Shown: positions 40,419-49,227, counted from the first letter of the stretch. The stretch: DNA of 64,000 nucleotides from Dolomitihabitans soli (GCF_022213955.1 NZ_JAKNTW010000025.1:55141-119140), one strand, 5' to 3'. Translations and numbers: made by a program. Notes: generated from the sequence alone by a model not told the origin.

Positions 40419-41066
40419 ATGGGTCACCAGACGGATTCGGACAGCCTGCCGGGATCGCATGGGGAGCATGTGCTCCAGTCGCTGTTCGATACGCGTGAGC
40501 GGGCGCAGGGGTTCTACCAGCGGCAGGTCGCCGAACAGCTGACCCCCCTGATGAAGGACTTCATCGCGCGACAGGAGATGGCCTTCGTCGGCACCGCCGA
40601 CGCGTCGGGTAACTGCGACACCTCGTTCAGGGCCGGCCCCAAGGGCTTCGTCCGGGTGCTGAGCGAAACGATGCTCGCCTACCCCGAGTTCCGCGGTAAC
40701 GGGGTGCTCGCGAGCATGGGCAACATCCTGGAGAATCCCCACGTCAGCCTGTTGTTCGTGGACTTCTTCGACGACCTGGCCGGGCTGCACGTGAACGGCA
40801 AGGCCAGCATCACCACCGCCCTGGACGCCTCCCGCAGGCACGGACTGACCGACGACGACCGCACCGCGCCCGGCCGCCGCGTCGAGCGCTGGGTGCTGGT
40901 CGAGGTCGAGGAGGCGTACATCCACTGCTCCAAGCACATCCCCCGGATGGTCAGGAAGGACCGCAGGGACGGCGCCAGGCCGGCCACCGGCGACCACTTC
41001 GGCGTCGAGGAGATGCGGTCCAGGGAACACGCGAGTGACGAGGGGCGGCAGACGCTCACGCCATGA
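40419..41066 (+). CDS. Pyridoxamine 5'-phosphate oxidase-fold (PPOX) protein
   Basis: A 215-residue split-barrel flavin-binding protein: TPLMKDFIARQEMAFVGTAD, SFRAGPKGFVRVLSETML and GNGVLASMGNILENPHVSLLF are the PPOX-type pattern, and the region before the C-terminus (VEEAYIHCSKHIPRM) carries the conserved HCSK. Such proteins use FMN or F420 and reduce small molecules or detoxify peroxides. Its stop overlaps the flavohaemoprotein start as ATGA. No ribosome binding site precedes the ATG, so translation may be leaderless. Whether it serves the diterpene pathway or nitrosative stress defence is open; the partner gene favours the latter. Confidence 0.88.
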   Translation: MGHQTDSDSLPGSHGEHVLQSLFDTRERAQGFYQRQVAEQLTPLMKDFIARQEMAFVGTADASGNCDTSFRAGPKGFVRVLSETMLAYPEFRGNGVLASMGNILENPHVSLLFVDFFDDLAGLHVNGKASITTALDASRRHGLTDDDRTAPGRRVERWVLVEVEEAYIHCSKHIPRMVRKDRRDGARPATGDHFGVEEMRSREHASDEGRQTLTP

Positions 41067-42217
41067 CCCTCGACATCGGGCTGATCCGCCGCAGCTGGTC
41101 CCTCATCGAGCCGCGATCGACCAAGGTCGCCGCCGACTTCTACGGCATGCTGTTCTCCAGGTATCCGCAGATCCGCGCCATGTTCCCGCCGGCCATGGAC
41201 GCCCAGCGCGACCGGCTGCTGCACGCCCTGACCCGGGTCGTGCTGAACCTCGAGGACAGCGAGAGCGTCACCGTCTACCTCGCCCAGCTGGCCCGCGACC
41301 ACCGCAAGTACGGCGTGCTGCCGGAGCACTACCCGGCGGTCGGCCGGTGCCTGGTGGCCGCGATGCGGGCCAACGCGGGGGGCCAGTGGACCGCCGCCTG
41401 CGACACCGCGTGGATCGACGCCTACGACCTCATCGCCAAGGTGATGATCGAAGCGACCGAGCAGGACGCCGGCTTGGCTCCGCCGTACTGGACGGGGACC
41501 GTGGTGGGCCACGAGCGGCGCTCGCTCGATCTCGCGGTGATCATCGTGCAGCCCGACGCGCCGTACCCCTTCCAGGCCGGCCAGTACGCCACCGTGCAGA
41601 GCGGGCACTGGCCGAAGGTGTGGCGGCCCTACTCGATCGCCAACCCGCCCCGCGCCGACAACCTGCTCTCGTTCCACGTGCGCGTGGTGCCCGGCGGCTG
41701 GGTCAGCACCGCCCTCGCCCAGCACACCGCCGTCGGCGACACCGTGCTGCTCGGCCCGCCCAGGGGCACCATGGTGCTCAACCGCTCCAACGCCTCCCAC
41801 CTGGTGTTCGTCGCGGGCGGGACCGGGCTGGCGCCGCTCAAGGCGATCATCGAGGAGAGCGCGTGGATCCACGAACGCCCCTCGGTCGACCTCTTCCACG
41901 GCGTACGGCTCCGCAACCAGGCGTACGACCTGCCCGACCTGCTGCGGCTGCGGGAGAGGCACGGCCGGATGAGGTTCGTGCTGGCGGTCTCCGACGATCC
42001 CGCGCACCCGCCGAGGGAGAGCGTCGCCGACACCGTGCTGCGGCACGGCGTCAACCCGGAGAGCGAGGTCTTCGTGTGCGGCTCGCCCGGCATGGTGCAG
42101 GCCACGGCCATGCGCATCCAGGCGCTCGGCGTCCCACGGCACCACATCCACGCCGAGGCCGTCGACCAGGACGGCGTCGCGCTTCCCTGGGTGCCGCACG
42201 GGGTCCGCGGACGGTGA
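41063..42217 (+). CDS. Flavohaemoprotein (globin plus FAD/NAD reductase), NO dioxygenase-like
   Basis: A 384-residue fusion. Residues of about 1-140 are a globin (LIRRSWSLIEPRSTKVAADF, FYGMLFSRYPQIRAMF, with the proximal-histidine region RDHRKYGVLPEHY). Then an FAD domain (FQAGQYATVQSG, WRPYSIAN) and an NAD domain (FVAGGTGLAPLKAII, FVCGSPGMVQ). Such proteins oxidise nitric oxide to nitrate, or act as electron-transfer flavoproteins. It is translationally coupled to the PPOX gene. It could also feed electrons to the clustered P450, but that would be unusual. Confidence 0.92.
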   Translation: MTLDIGLIRRSWSLIEPRSTKVAADFYGMLFSRYPQIRAMFPPAMDAQRDRLLHALTRVVLNLEDSESVTVYLAQLARDHRKYGVLPEHYPAVGRCLVAAMRANAGGQWTAACDTAWIDAYDLIAKVMIEATEQDAGLAPPYWTGTVVGHERRSLDLAVIIVQPDAPYPFQAGQYATVQSGHWPKVWRPYSIANPPRADNLLSFHVRVVPGGWVSTALAQHTAVGDTVLLGPPRGTMVLNRSNASHLVFVAGGTGLAPLKAIIEESAWIHERPSVDLFHGVRLRNQAYDLPDLLRLRERHGRMRFVLAVSDDPAHPPRESVADTVLRHGVNPESEVFVCGSPGMVQATAMRIQALGVPRHHIHAEAVDQDGVALPWVPHGVRGR

Positions 42218-42322
42218 CCTCCGGGCCGCGCGTACCCGCGGCCCGAGTCCCGATCACAGTCCGCCGTGCCTCGGGGGCGACAACTTCCAGGCTGTGTTCA
42301 CCCTGCGGTAACCGGCGCTTCC

Positions 42323-42339
42323 TACCCTGCGGTCACATG
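42323..42339 (+). promoter_or_regulatory. Leaderless promoter of sulfotransferase 1
   Basis: TACCCT at 42323-42328 lies exactly eight bases before the ATG (42337), the same distance as TACCCT (43302-43307) before the ATG of sulfotransferase 2. This spacing puts the start point at or next to the ATG. No ribosome binding site is seen at either gene. Confidence 0.55.
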
Positions 42340-43233
42340 AGATGGAAGCGCAGGGTCAACGCCACTCTGGAAGGCATCACCGGGTACAACCTCACGCGAG
42401 TGCGGGCGGAGAGCGTCCCGCCTCCCGTCGTCCGCGTGCCGCGGTCCGGCCTGCTGCCCCCGCGCGCGCCCGGCGACGAGGTGCGCCCGCCGTCCGACCC
42501 GGCCGCGGACCGGCTGCTGGCGGACCCGGTCTTCGTGTTGTCGCCGGTGCGGTCCGGCTCGACCCTGCTGCGCGTCATGCTCAACAGCCACTCCCAGATC
42601 CACGCCCCGCACGAGGTGCACGTCCGGCGGGTCACGGTCAACCTGCCCACCGAGCCGGTCCAGCAGGCCATGGACGCGCTCGGTCACACCCACAGCGACG
42701 TCGAGCACCTGCTGTGGGACCGCCTCCTGCACCGCGAGCTGGTCAGGAGCGGCAAGCGGATCCTGGTCGAGAAGACGCCCAGCAACGTCTTCGCGTTCAA
42801 GCGGCTGGCCACCTGCTGGCCGGACGCCCGGTTCGTCTTCCTGATCCGCCACCCGCTCTCGATCGCCCGTTCCTGGCACGAGGCCGACCCGGCCGCCCGG
42901 CCGATGGAGGAGGCGATCCGGCACACCTTCCAGTACATGAAGTACCTGCAGGACGCCAGGAGCCGGCTCGACGGCCTCACGCTGAGCTACGAGGACCTCA
43001 CCGCCGACCCGGCCGCGCAGACCAGGCGGGTCTGCGACTTCCTGGGAGTCGCCTGGGAATCCGGCATGATCCAGTACGGCGAGCACGGGCACGGGGAGTT
43101 CGTGAAGGGCATCGGCGACTGGCGGGACAAGATCCGCACCGGCACCGTCCAGCCGGGCCGTCCGCTGCCCGGCGCCGACGAGGTGCCGGAGGCGCTGACG
43201 GACATCGCCCGATCATGGGGCTATATCAGCTGA
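42337..43233 (+). CDS. Sulfotransferase 1
   Basis: A 298-residue PAPS-dependent sulfotransferase: 5'-phosphosulfate loop LSPVRSGSTLLRVML near residues 67-80 and the 3'-phosphate site FVFLIRHPLSIARSW, plus VEKTPSN and the C-terminal FLGVAWESGMIQYG. It is about 60% identical by eye to sulfotransferase 2, which follows 82 bp later, so this is a tandem duplication. The opening MRWKRRVNATLEGITGYNLT is shared (MNWKRKVNETVGELTGF in the copy). Acceptor unknown; the downstream glycosyltransferase suggests a glycan or glycolipid. Confidence 0.93.
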   Translation: MRWKRRVNATLEGITGYNLTRVRAESVPPPVVRVPRSGLLPPRAPGDEVRPPSDPAADRLLADPVFVLSPVRSGSTLLRVMLNSHSQIHAPHEVHVRRVTVNLPTEPVQQAMDALGHTHSDVEHLLWDRLLHRELVRSGKRILVEKTPSNVFAFKRLATCWPDARFVFLIRHPLSIARSWHEADPAARPMEEAIRHTFQYMKYLQDARSRLDGLTLSYEDLTADPAAQTRRVCDFLGVAWESGMIQYGEHGHGEFVKGIGDWRDKIRTGTVQPGRPLPGADEVPEALTDIARSWGYIS

Positions 43234-43301
43234 GACTCGGCCATACCACGCATTCGGCGTGGGGAGAATGGGTCCCCCAGGAAATATTCAGGAACTCTTG
43301 T

Positions 43302-43318
43302 TACCCTCCCTCGCCATG
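43302..43318 (+). promoter_or_regulatory. Leaderless promoter of sulfotransferase 2
   Basis: TACCCT (43302-43307) followed after exactly eight bases by the ATG at 43316. Sequence around it otherwise differs from the promoter of the paralogue, so the element appears maintained by selection. Confidence 0.55.
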
Positions 43319-44185
43319 AACTGGAAGCGCAAGGTCAACGAAACCGTCGGTGAACTGACCGGATTCCGCTTCAGCCGTACCCGGATCCAGATCAAGCAGG
43401 TCGAGGAGATCGACCGGCCGGCCACCGCGCCCGACGAGCTGGTGCGCCCGCCCGCGCGGCCCGCCGTCGACCGCTTGGTGGATCCGGTGTTCCTGCTGTC
43501 GCCCGTACGGTCGGGTTCGACGTTGCTGCGGGTCATCCTCAGCGCCCATTCGCGGATTCACGCACCGCACGAACTCCACGTCCGTCGGCTCACCGTGGGG
43601 TTCGGCACCTCCCTGGCGGAGAAGGCGATGGAGGCGCTCGGGCACAACCAGGCCGACCTGGAGCACCTGTTGTGGGACCGGGTCCTGCACCGGGAGCTGG
43701 TGCTGTCCGGCAAAGAGATCATCGTGGACAAGACCCCGGCCAACGCCTTCGCGTACAAGCGCATCGCGGCCTGCTGGCCACAGGCGCGCTACGTCTTCCT
43801 GCTGCGCCACCCGGTCTCCATCGCCCAGTCCTGGCAGGAGGCCAGCCCCGACCGGCGCGACATGGCGTCCGCGGTGACCGACGCGCTGCGTTACATGAAG
43901 GCGGTCCAGCGGGCCAGGAAGGCCCTCACCGGGCTGACCGTCCGCTACGAGGACCTCACCGCCGACCCCGAGACGGAGACACGGAGGATCTGCGATTTCC
44001 TCGGTGTGCCGTGGGAGGCGGGGATGCTCGACTACGGCGGCCGCGACGAGTACCGCAAGGGGCTCGGCGACTGGAAGGACAAGATCCGCTCAGGAGCCGT
44101 GCAGCCCGGCCGCGCGCTGCCGTCGGCCGATGAGGTGCCCGACGCGCTCAAGGACATCTGCAAGTCATGGGGGTACCTGCCGTGA
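43316..44185 (+). CDS. Sulfotransferase 2 (paralogue)
   Basis: A 289-residue sulfotransferase with the same motifs as its neighbour: LSPVRSGSTLLRVIL, VDKTPANAFAYKRIAA, YVFLLRHPVSIAQSW and FLGVPWEAGMLDYGG. Both share HAPHELHVRRLTV-type acceptor-region sequence but differ in the N-terminal 60 residues and in charge around the active-site cleft, hinting at different acceptors or positions on one acceptor. Its stop overlaps the next gene as GTGA, so it heads a three-gene operon with the unknown protein and the GT4 enzyme. Confidence 0.93.
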   Translation: MNWKRKVNETVGELTGFRFSRTRIQIKQVEEIDRPATAPDELVRPPARPAVDRLVDPVFLLSPVRSGSTLLRVILSAHSRIHAPHELHVRRLTVGFGTSLAEKAMEALGHNQADLEHLLWDRVLHRELVLSGKEIIVDKTPANAFAYKRIAACWPQARYVFLLRHPVSIAQSWQEASPDRRDMASAVTDALRYMKAVQRARKALTGLTVRYEDLTADPETETRRICDFLGVPWEAGMLDYGGRDEYRKGLGDWKDKIRSGAVQPGRALPSADEVPDALKDICKSWGYLP

Positions 44186-44601
44186 ACGCGCACGCCGAGG
44201 TCGAGGAGATCTGGCCGGAGGAGGGACGCGTCCGGGTGCTGGGGTTCGTGCACGGGCTGGACGCGGCGGCGGAGGGCTGGCAGATGGTCCTCTCGCTGCG
44301 CGAACCGCGCGGCCCCGAGCTGGCCTACCCGGCCGTCCTGTCGGGACAGGCGTTCGAGGCGACGGTGCCCATCGCCGACCTGGTCGCGCCCCAGGCCCCC
44401 GACAAGGGCGTGTGGGACGTGCACCTGGCCACCGGCGAGGTACGGCTGCGCGTCGGCAGGCGCCTCGACGACATCCGCGACAAGAGCACCATCATGGTCT
44501 TCCCCGCGCAGCTCGTGCCCATCGACGACGGCTTCACGCACGTACGGCCCCGCTACACCGTGAACGAGAACCTCTCCATCGACTACTGGCACGCCGCATG
44601 A
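44182..44601 (+). CDS. Conserved hypothetical, beta-rich protein in a sulfotransferase/GT operon
   Basis: About 139 residues from the GTG at 44182, which overlaps the sulfotransferase stop (GTGA); an ATG at 44167 is in frame but lies inside the previous gene. Alternating hydrophobic pattern (GRVRVLGFVHGL, WQMVLSLREPRGPELAYPA, WDVHLATGEVRLRVGRRLDD) suggests a beta-sandwich, and the end PRYTVNENLSIDYWHAA is distinctive. No signal peptide. I do not recognise a named family. Overlaps on both sides (GTGA, ATGA) tie it to sulfotransferase 2 and the glycosyltransferase, so it may be a binding or scaffold partner in glycan assembly. Confidence 0.72.
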   Translation: MNAHAEVEEIWPEEGRVRVLGFVHGLDAAAEGWQMVLSLREPRGPELAYPAVLSGQAFEATVPIADLVAPQAPDKGVWDVHLATGEVRLRVGRRLDDIRDKSTIMVFPAQLVPIDDGFTHVRPRYTVNENLSIDYWHAA

Positions 44602-45773
44602 AGATCCGCTATCTCCTCCTGCACGCGTACGGCATGGGCGGCACGATCCGCACCGTCGTCAACCAGGCGAACGCGATGGCCGTCGCCGGGCACGACGTCG
44701 AGCTGGTGAGCGTGGTCCGGCGCAGGGACCGCCCGCAGTTCTCCGTCGACGAACGCGTCCGCGTCACCGCCCTCGTCGACCAGCGGGCGGGCATCGTCGT
44801 ACCGACGCTGCAGGCCAGGGTGGCACGCCGGCTGCGCGGCCGTGCCGTACCCAGCGGCGAGTTCGCCATCCGCTACTTCACCCCCGAGGTCGAGCGCGCG
44901 GTCACCGGCTACCTGGCCGGTCTGCGCGACGGGGTGCTGGTCACCACCAGGCCCGGCCTCAACCTGCTGGCCGCCCGCTTCGGCGGCGGCGCCGAGGTCC
45001 GGGTCGCGCAGGAGCACATGAACCTCGCCACCCACCGCCCCGACGTACGGCAGGCCGTGCTGCGCCACTACCCGAAGTTCGACGCGGTCGTGGTGCTCAC
45101 CGAGGGCGACCGCGTCGAATACTCCCGGGCGCTGGCGGGCACCCGCGTCGAGCGCATCCCCAACGCGGTGCACACCCTCGACCAGCCGCACTCCGACCAG
45201 AGCAACAAGATCGTGATCGCCGCCGGGCGGCTGTTCGCGCAGAAGGGGTTCGACCTGCTGCTGCCCGCCTTCGCCGAGGTGGTGCGCCGCCATCCCGACT
45301 GGCAGCTCCGGATCTACGGAACCGGCCCGCGGAAGGACCGGCTGCGCGAACAGATCGAGGAACTGCGGCTCTACAACAACGTCTTCATGATGGGCCGGAC
45401 CGAGCACTTCGACCGGGAGCTGACGAAGGCGTCGGTCTTCGTGCTCAGCTCCAGGTTCGAGGGGCTGCCGATGGTGATGATCGAGGCCATGTCGCACGCG
45501 CTGCCCATCGTGAGCTTCGACTGCCCGACCGGCCCGGCGGACGTCATCACCGACGGCTCCGACGGCGTCCTCGTGCCGGCCGAGGACATCGAGGCGCTCG
45601 GCGCCGCGCTCGTCCGCGTGATCGCCGACCGCCCGCTGCGGGAACGGATGGGCGAGGCCGCCGCCGAAACCGTGCGGAACTACGCCCCGACCGCCGTCAT
45701 GCCTCGCTGGGAGACGCTGTTCTCCGAGCTCACGGCGGCGCGTCGGCGGAGCGGCGGACAGCGGGGACATTAA
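44598..45773 (+). CDS. Glycosyltransferase, GT4 family
   Basis: A 391-residue GT-B enzyme. The N-terminal domain opens KIRYLLLHAYGMGGTIRTVV, with the G-G-T acceptor loop; the C-terminal domain has AAGRLFAQKGFDLLLPAFAE, LRIYGTGPRKDRL and the donor-binding SSRFEGLPMVMIEAM(x)HALP with the E-x7-E pattern. GT4 enzymes are retaining transferases that use nucleotide or lipid-linked sugars. Coupled by ATGA to the unknown protein. The similar opening among actinobacterial capsule and teichoic-type GTs suggests action at the inner face of the membrane. The sugar is unknown. Confidence 0.92.
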   Translation: MKIRYLLLHAYGMGGTIRTVVNQANAMAVAGHDVELVSVVRRRDRPQFSVDERVRVTALVDQRAGIVVPTLQARVARRLRGRAVPSGEFAIRYFTPEVERAVTGYLAGLRDGVLVTTRPGLNLLAARFGGGAEVRVAQEHMNLATHRPDVRQAVLRHYPKFDAVVVLTEGDRVEYSRALAGTRVERIPNAVHTLDQPHSDQSNKIVIAAGRLFAQKGFDLLLPAFAEVVRRHPDWQLRIYGTGPRKDRLREQIEELRLYNNVFMMGRTEHFDRELTKASVFVLSSRFEGLPMVMIEAMSHALPIVSFDCPTGPADVITDGSDGVLVPAEDIEALGAALVRVIADRPLRERMGEAAAETVRNYAPTAVMPRWETLFSELTAARRRSGGQRGH

Positions 45774-45784
45774 ACTCCCGCGAG

Positions 45785-46390
45785 GTGAAACGCATCCTGA
45801 GCGGCATAGACGTGTCCAACTGGCAGGGCAGGGTCGACTGGGCGGCGCACGCGCGGGACGGCGTCGACTTCGCCTTCGCCAAGGCGAGCGAGGGCGGCAC
45901 CTTCACCGACAAGTGGTTCGCCCGCAACTGGGCGGGCATGCGGGAGAACTGGCTGGTCTGCGGGGCCTACCACTTCGCCCGGCCCAAGGGCGACCCCGCC
46001 GACCAGGCCAGGCATTTCCTCGGCGTGATCTCCTCGGCCGGAGGGCTGCGCAGGGGCGACCTGATCGCCCTCGATCTGGAGAGCGCCGACGGGCTGCCGC
46101 CCGCCAGGGTGGCCCGCTTCGCCCGCCGCTGGTGCCACGTGGCGGAGCGGATCAGCGGGGTGCGCCCGCTCGTCTACACCTTCCTGTCCTTCGCCAGGGC
46201 GGGCAACTGCTCCGGGCTGGAGGGATACCCGCTGTGGATCTCCTGCCCGAGCAAGCCGGAGGGGGAGCCCGCGGTCCCCCCGCCCTGGCGCACCTGGCAC
46301 ATCCACCAGCACGCCCACAGCCCCGTCGATCGCAACGTGTTCGCCGGGAGCAGGCGGCAGCTGACTTCGTTGGGTCTGGACAACCGATAG
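45785..46390 (+). CDS. GH25-domain protein without signal peptide
   Basis: A 201-residue protein that is almost only a GH25 (lysozyme) domain: GIDVSNWQGRVDW with catalytic-face D9, FAFAKASEGGTFTDKWF, GAYHFARPKGDPADQA and LIALDLESADG with the Asp/Glu pair. GH25 enzymes cut the MurNAc-GlcNAc bond of peptidoglycan and are normally exported, but no signal peptide or lipobox is present here. The GTG start at 45785 has GCGAG rather than a good Shine-Dalgarno; TAAACT (45771-45776, sharing the TAA stop of the GT gene) lies eight bases upstream, giving a leaderless message. Export route or intracellular role is unresolved. Confidence 0.85.
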   Translation: MKRILSGIDVSNWQGRVDWAAHARDGVDFAFAKASEGGTFTDKWFARNWAGMRENWLVCGAYHFARPKGDPADQARHFLGVISSAGGLRRGDLIALDLESADGLPPARVARFARRWCHVAERISGVRPLVYTFLSFARAGNCSGLEGYPLWISCPSKPEGEPAVPPPWRTWHIHQHAHSPVDRNVFAGSRRQLTSLGLDNR

Positions 46391-46433
46391 GATTCCTAAC
46401 GCCAATCGTCCCAGAACGATCTAGGAGTCAGCC

Positions 46434-48404
46434 GTGTCTGCCCTCGCCGAACTGCGCATCACCCTCGCCGGAGCCGAGCGTGTGGTGGCAGGGGGGACGA
46501 CGTACGGCGAAGCGCTCGGAGCCGACGGGAAAACGGTGATCGCCGCCCGGGCCGGGGGTGAGCTCAAGGACCTCGCCGCCCAGGTCGTCGATGGCGACGT
46601 CATCGAGCCCGTCGCCATCGACAGTGAGACCGGCCGCGCCATCGTGCGCCACTCCGCCGCCCACGTCATGGCCCAGGCCGTGCAGGAGATCTTCCCCGGC
46701 ACCCGGCTCGGCATCGGCCCGCCGGTCGAGAACGGCTTCTACTACGACTTCGACGTGGCGAACCCGTTCGCCCCCGAGGACCTCAAGCGCGTCGAGAAAC
46801 GGATGCGCGAGATCGTCAAGCAGGGCCAGGTCTTCTCCCGCCGCGTCGTCTCCGACGAGGACGCGCGGGAAGAGCTCGCGGCGGAGCCGTACAAGCTGGA
46901 GCTGATCGGGCTCAAGGGCGGCGCGTCCGACGACGACGGGGCGAACGTGGAGGTCGGCGGTGGCGAGCTGACCATCTACGACAACCTCGACCCCAAGACC
47001 GGCGACCTGTGCTGGAAGGACCTGTGCCGCGGGCCGCACCTGCCCACGACCAGAGAGATCCCGGCCTTCAAGCTGATGCGCACCGGCGGCGCCTACTGGC
47101 GCGGCAGCGAGAAGAACCCGCAGCTCCAGCGGATCTACGGCACCGCCTGGGAGAGCCGCGACGCCCAGGACGCCTACCTGAAGATGCTGGAGGAGGCCGA
47201 GAAGCGCGACCACCGCAAGCTCGGCGCGGAGCTCGACCTGTTCAGCTTCCCCTCCGACATCGGCGGCGGGCTGGCCATCTGGCACCCCAAGGGCGGCAGG
47301 GTGCGGCGCGTGATGGAGGAATACTCCCGCGTACGGCACGAGCAGGCCGGCTACGAGTTCGTGGTCACCCCGCACCTGACCAAGTCGAACCTCTTCATCA
47401 CCTCCGGTCACCTCGACTGGTACGCGGACGGCATGTACCCGCCGATGGAGATGGAGGGCGCGACCTACTATCTCAAGCCGATGAACTGCCCCTTCCACAT
47501 CACCGTCTTCAAGGCGCGCGGCCGGTCCTACCGTGAGCTGCCGCTGCGGATGTTCGAGCTGGGCACCGTCTACCGCTTCGAGAAGTCGGGCGTGCTGCAC
47601 GGCCTGACCAGGGCTCGCGGCTTCACCCAGGACGACGCGCACATCTTCGTCACCCCCGAGCAGCTCGCCGACGAGCTGACCTCGCTGCTGCAGTTCGTGA
47701 TCGACCTGCTGCGCGACTACGGGCTGACCGAGTTCGAGGCCGAGCTGGCCACCCGGCCGGAGAAGTTCGTCGGAGACCCGGCCGAGTGGGACGAGGCGAC
47801 CGCCGCGCTCCGGCACGCCCTGGACAAGACGGGCGTGCCGTACATCGTGGCCGAGGGCGAGGGCGCCTTCTACGCGCCCAAGATCGATGTCCACATCCGT
47901 GACGCCATCGGCCGCCGCTGGCAGCTCTCGACCCTCCAGGTCGACTTCCAGTTCCCGCAGCGCTTCGACATGGAGTACCAGGCCGCCGACGGCACCAGGA
48001 AGCGCCCCTACATGATCCACCGGGCGCTGTTCGGCTCGGTGGAGCGGTTCTTCGCGATCCTGCTGGAGCACTACGCCGGCGCCATGCCTCCGTGGCTCGC
48101 CCCCGTCCAGGTGGCCGGCATCCCCATCGCCGACGCCCACGTCCCCTACCTCAAGGTGGTCGCCGAGAAGCTGGCCGCCCAGGGCATCCGGGTCGAGGTC
48201 GACGAGGGCGACGAGCGGATGCAGAAGAAGATCCGCAACGCGCAGAAGGCCAAGGTCCCCTTCATGCTCCTCGCCGGTGACGACGACGTCGCGGCGGGCG
48301 CGGTCTCCTTCCGCTATCGCAACGGCGAGCAGAAGAACGGCGTCCCCGTCGACGAGGCCGTCTCGGAGATCCTCGACGCGGTCACCCGCCGCGCCCAGGT
48401 CTGA
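46434..48404 (+). CDS. thrS: Threonyl-tRNA synthetase
   Basis: A 656-residue class II aminoacyl-tRNA synthetase in normal domain order: N-terminal TGS domain (about 1-65), editing domain with [17 protein letters not shown] and later RGPHLPTT, then the catalytic core with motif 2 [20 protein letters not shown] and the zinc ligand cysteine in KPMNCPFH, and the anticodon-binding domain ([16 protein letters not shown]). It charges tRNA-Thr. The GTG start follows TAGGAG seven bases upstream. TAGGAT at 46387-46392 may be its -10. The leader is about 40 nt with only a small ATCGT/ACGAT hairpin; no T-box is present. Essential housekeeping gene. Confidence 0.98.
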   Translation: MSALAELRITLAGAERVVAGGTTYGEALGADGKTVIAARAGGELKDLAAQVVDGDVIEPVAIDSETGRAIVRHSAAHVMAQAVQEIFPGTRLGIGPPVENGFYYDFDVANPFAPEDLKRVEKRMREIVKQGQVFSRRVVSDEDAREELAAEPYKLELIGLKGGASDDDGANVEVGGGELTIYDNLDPKTGDLCWKDLCRGPHLPTTREIPAFKLMRTGGAYWRGSEKNPQLQRIYGTAWESRDAQDAYLKMLEEAEKRDHRKLGAELDLFSFPSDIGGGLAIWHPKGGRVRRVMEEYSRVRHEQAGYEFVVTPHLTKSNLFITSGHLDWYADGMYPPMEMEGATYYLKPMNCPFHITVFKARGRSYRELPLRMFELGTVYRFEKSGVLHGLTRARGFTQDDAHIFVTPEQLADELTSLLQFVIDLLRDYGLTEFEAELATRPEKFVGDPAEWDEATAALRHALDKTGVPYIVAEGEGAFYAPKIDVHIRDAIGRRWQLSTLQVDFQFPQRFDMEYQAADGTRKRPYMIHRALFGSVERFFAILLEHYAGAMPPWLAPVQVAGIPIADAHVPYLKVVAEKLAAQGIRVEVDEGDERMQKKIRNAQKAKVPFMLLAGDDDVAAGAVSFRYRNGEQKNGVPVDEAVSEILDAVTRRAQV

Positions 48405-48460
48405 TCCGCCGGCTTAGGGCGGCTCCTTTCTCCGGACGCCCACGTCCTATGCTGCTTTGC

Positions 48461-49012
48461 ATGCACGACAGCGACCCGATCGAGCAGGCCGGTGCGGGGA
48501 ATCCCGACAACTTCCAGCGGTTGTGGACCCCGCACCGAATGGCCTACATCAAGGGAGAGAACAAGCCGACGGGCGCCGGACCCGAGGACGGGTGCCCGTT
48601 CTGCGAGATCCCGCGGATGGGCGACGAGGAGGGACTCGTCATCGCCCGTGGCGCGTCGGTCTACGCGGTACTGAACCTCTACCCGTACAACTCCGGGCAC
48701 CTCATGATCTGTCCTTATCGGCATGTCTCCGACTACGCCGATCTGGACCAGGGGGAGACCGCCGAACTCGCCGACTTCACCAAGCGGTCGCTTCGCGCGT
48801 TGCGCAAGGCGAGCGGCGCCCAGGGATTCAACGTGGGGATGAACCTCGGCGGCGTGGCGGGCGCGGGCATCGCCGCGCACCTTCACCAGCACGTGGTGCC
48901 CCGCTGGGGCGGCGACACGAACTTCATGCCGGTGGTCGGGCACACCAAGGTCCTCCCTCAGCTCCTGCAGGACACCAGGTCCATGCTCGCCGAGGCGTGG
49001 CCACCGACCTGA
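48461..49012 (+). CDS. HIT-family AP4A phosphorylase-like protein
   Basis: A 183-residue HIT protein with the histidine triad HLHQHVVPRW, preceded by GFNVGMNLGGVAGAGIAAH, and with the N-terminal CPFCEIPRM. It has the length of the actinobacterial diadenosine tetraphosphate phosphorylase group. TATGCT (48448-48453) lies seven bases before the ATG at 48461, indicating a leaderless transcript; the in-frame ATG at 48449 falls within this -10 and is unlikely. Its place after thrS is a conserved arrangement in actinobacteria. The stop codon lies within the first unit of a 13-bp tandem repeat. Confidence 0.93.
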   Translation: MHDSDPIEQAGAGNPDNFQRLWTPHRMAYIKGENKPTGAGPEDGCPFCEIPRMGDEEGLVIARGASVYAVLNLYPYNSGHLMICPYRHVSDYADLDQGETAELADFTKRSLRALRKASGAQGFNVGMNLGGVAGAGIAAHLHQHVVPRWGGDTNFMPVVGHTKVLPQLLQDTRSMLAEAWPPT

Positions 49013-49083
49013 CCCGTCGGCCTGATCCATCGGCCTGATCCACCGGCCTGACCCATCGGCCCGATCTCGGCCTGATTCGTCGG
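49008..49083. repeat. 13-bp tandem repeat, six units, starting at the HIT stop codon
   Basis: Units: CCTGACCCGTCGG, CCTGATCCATCGG, CCTGATCCACCGG, CCTGACCCATCGG, an 11-base unit CCCGATCTCGG, and CCTGATTCGTCGG. The first unit contains the TGA stop of the HIT gene. Period 13 would change frame at each unit if translated. It is the longest array in the window; the rest of the 215-bp gap to the PRC-barrel gene is GC-rich with no other feature. Confidence 0.9.
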
Positions 49084-49227
49084 CCGCCGCGGGCGAGCCG
49101 GTCACGGCCGGCCCCGCCGCGCGCGCTGACGGAGCCGGCGGGGCCGCGCCGCAGGCCGCCGCGGGGCCCCGAAGCCCGCGGTGTGGGCCGCACGCGGCCC
49201 GTCGAGCCTGTGTGTGGGGCGCGGACG

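Noticed and set aside
46391..46433. T-box riboswitch upstream of thrS
   Set aside because: The leader is only about 40 nt and lacks the T-box sequence and the large stem structure.
49008..49083. CRISPR array
   Set aside because: Units are 13 bp with no unique spacers and no cas genes are nearby; it is a simple tandem repeat.
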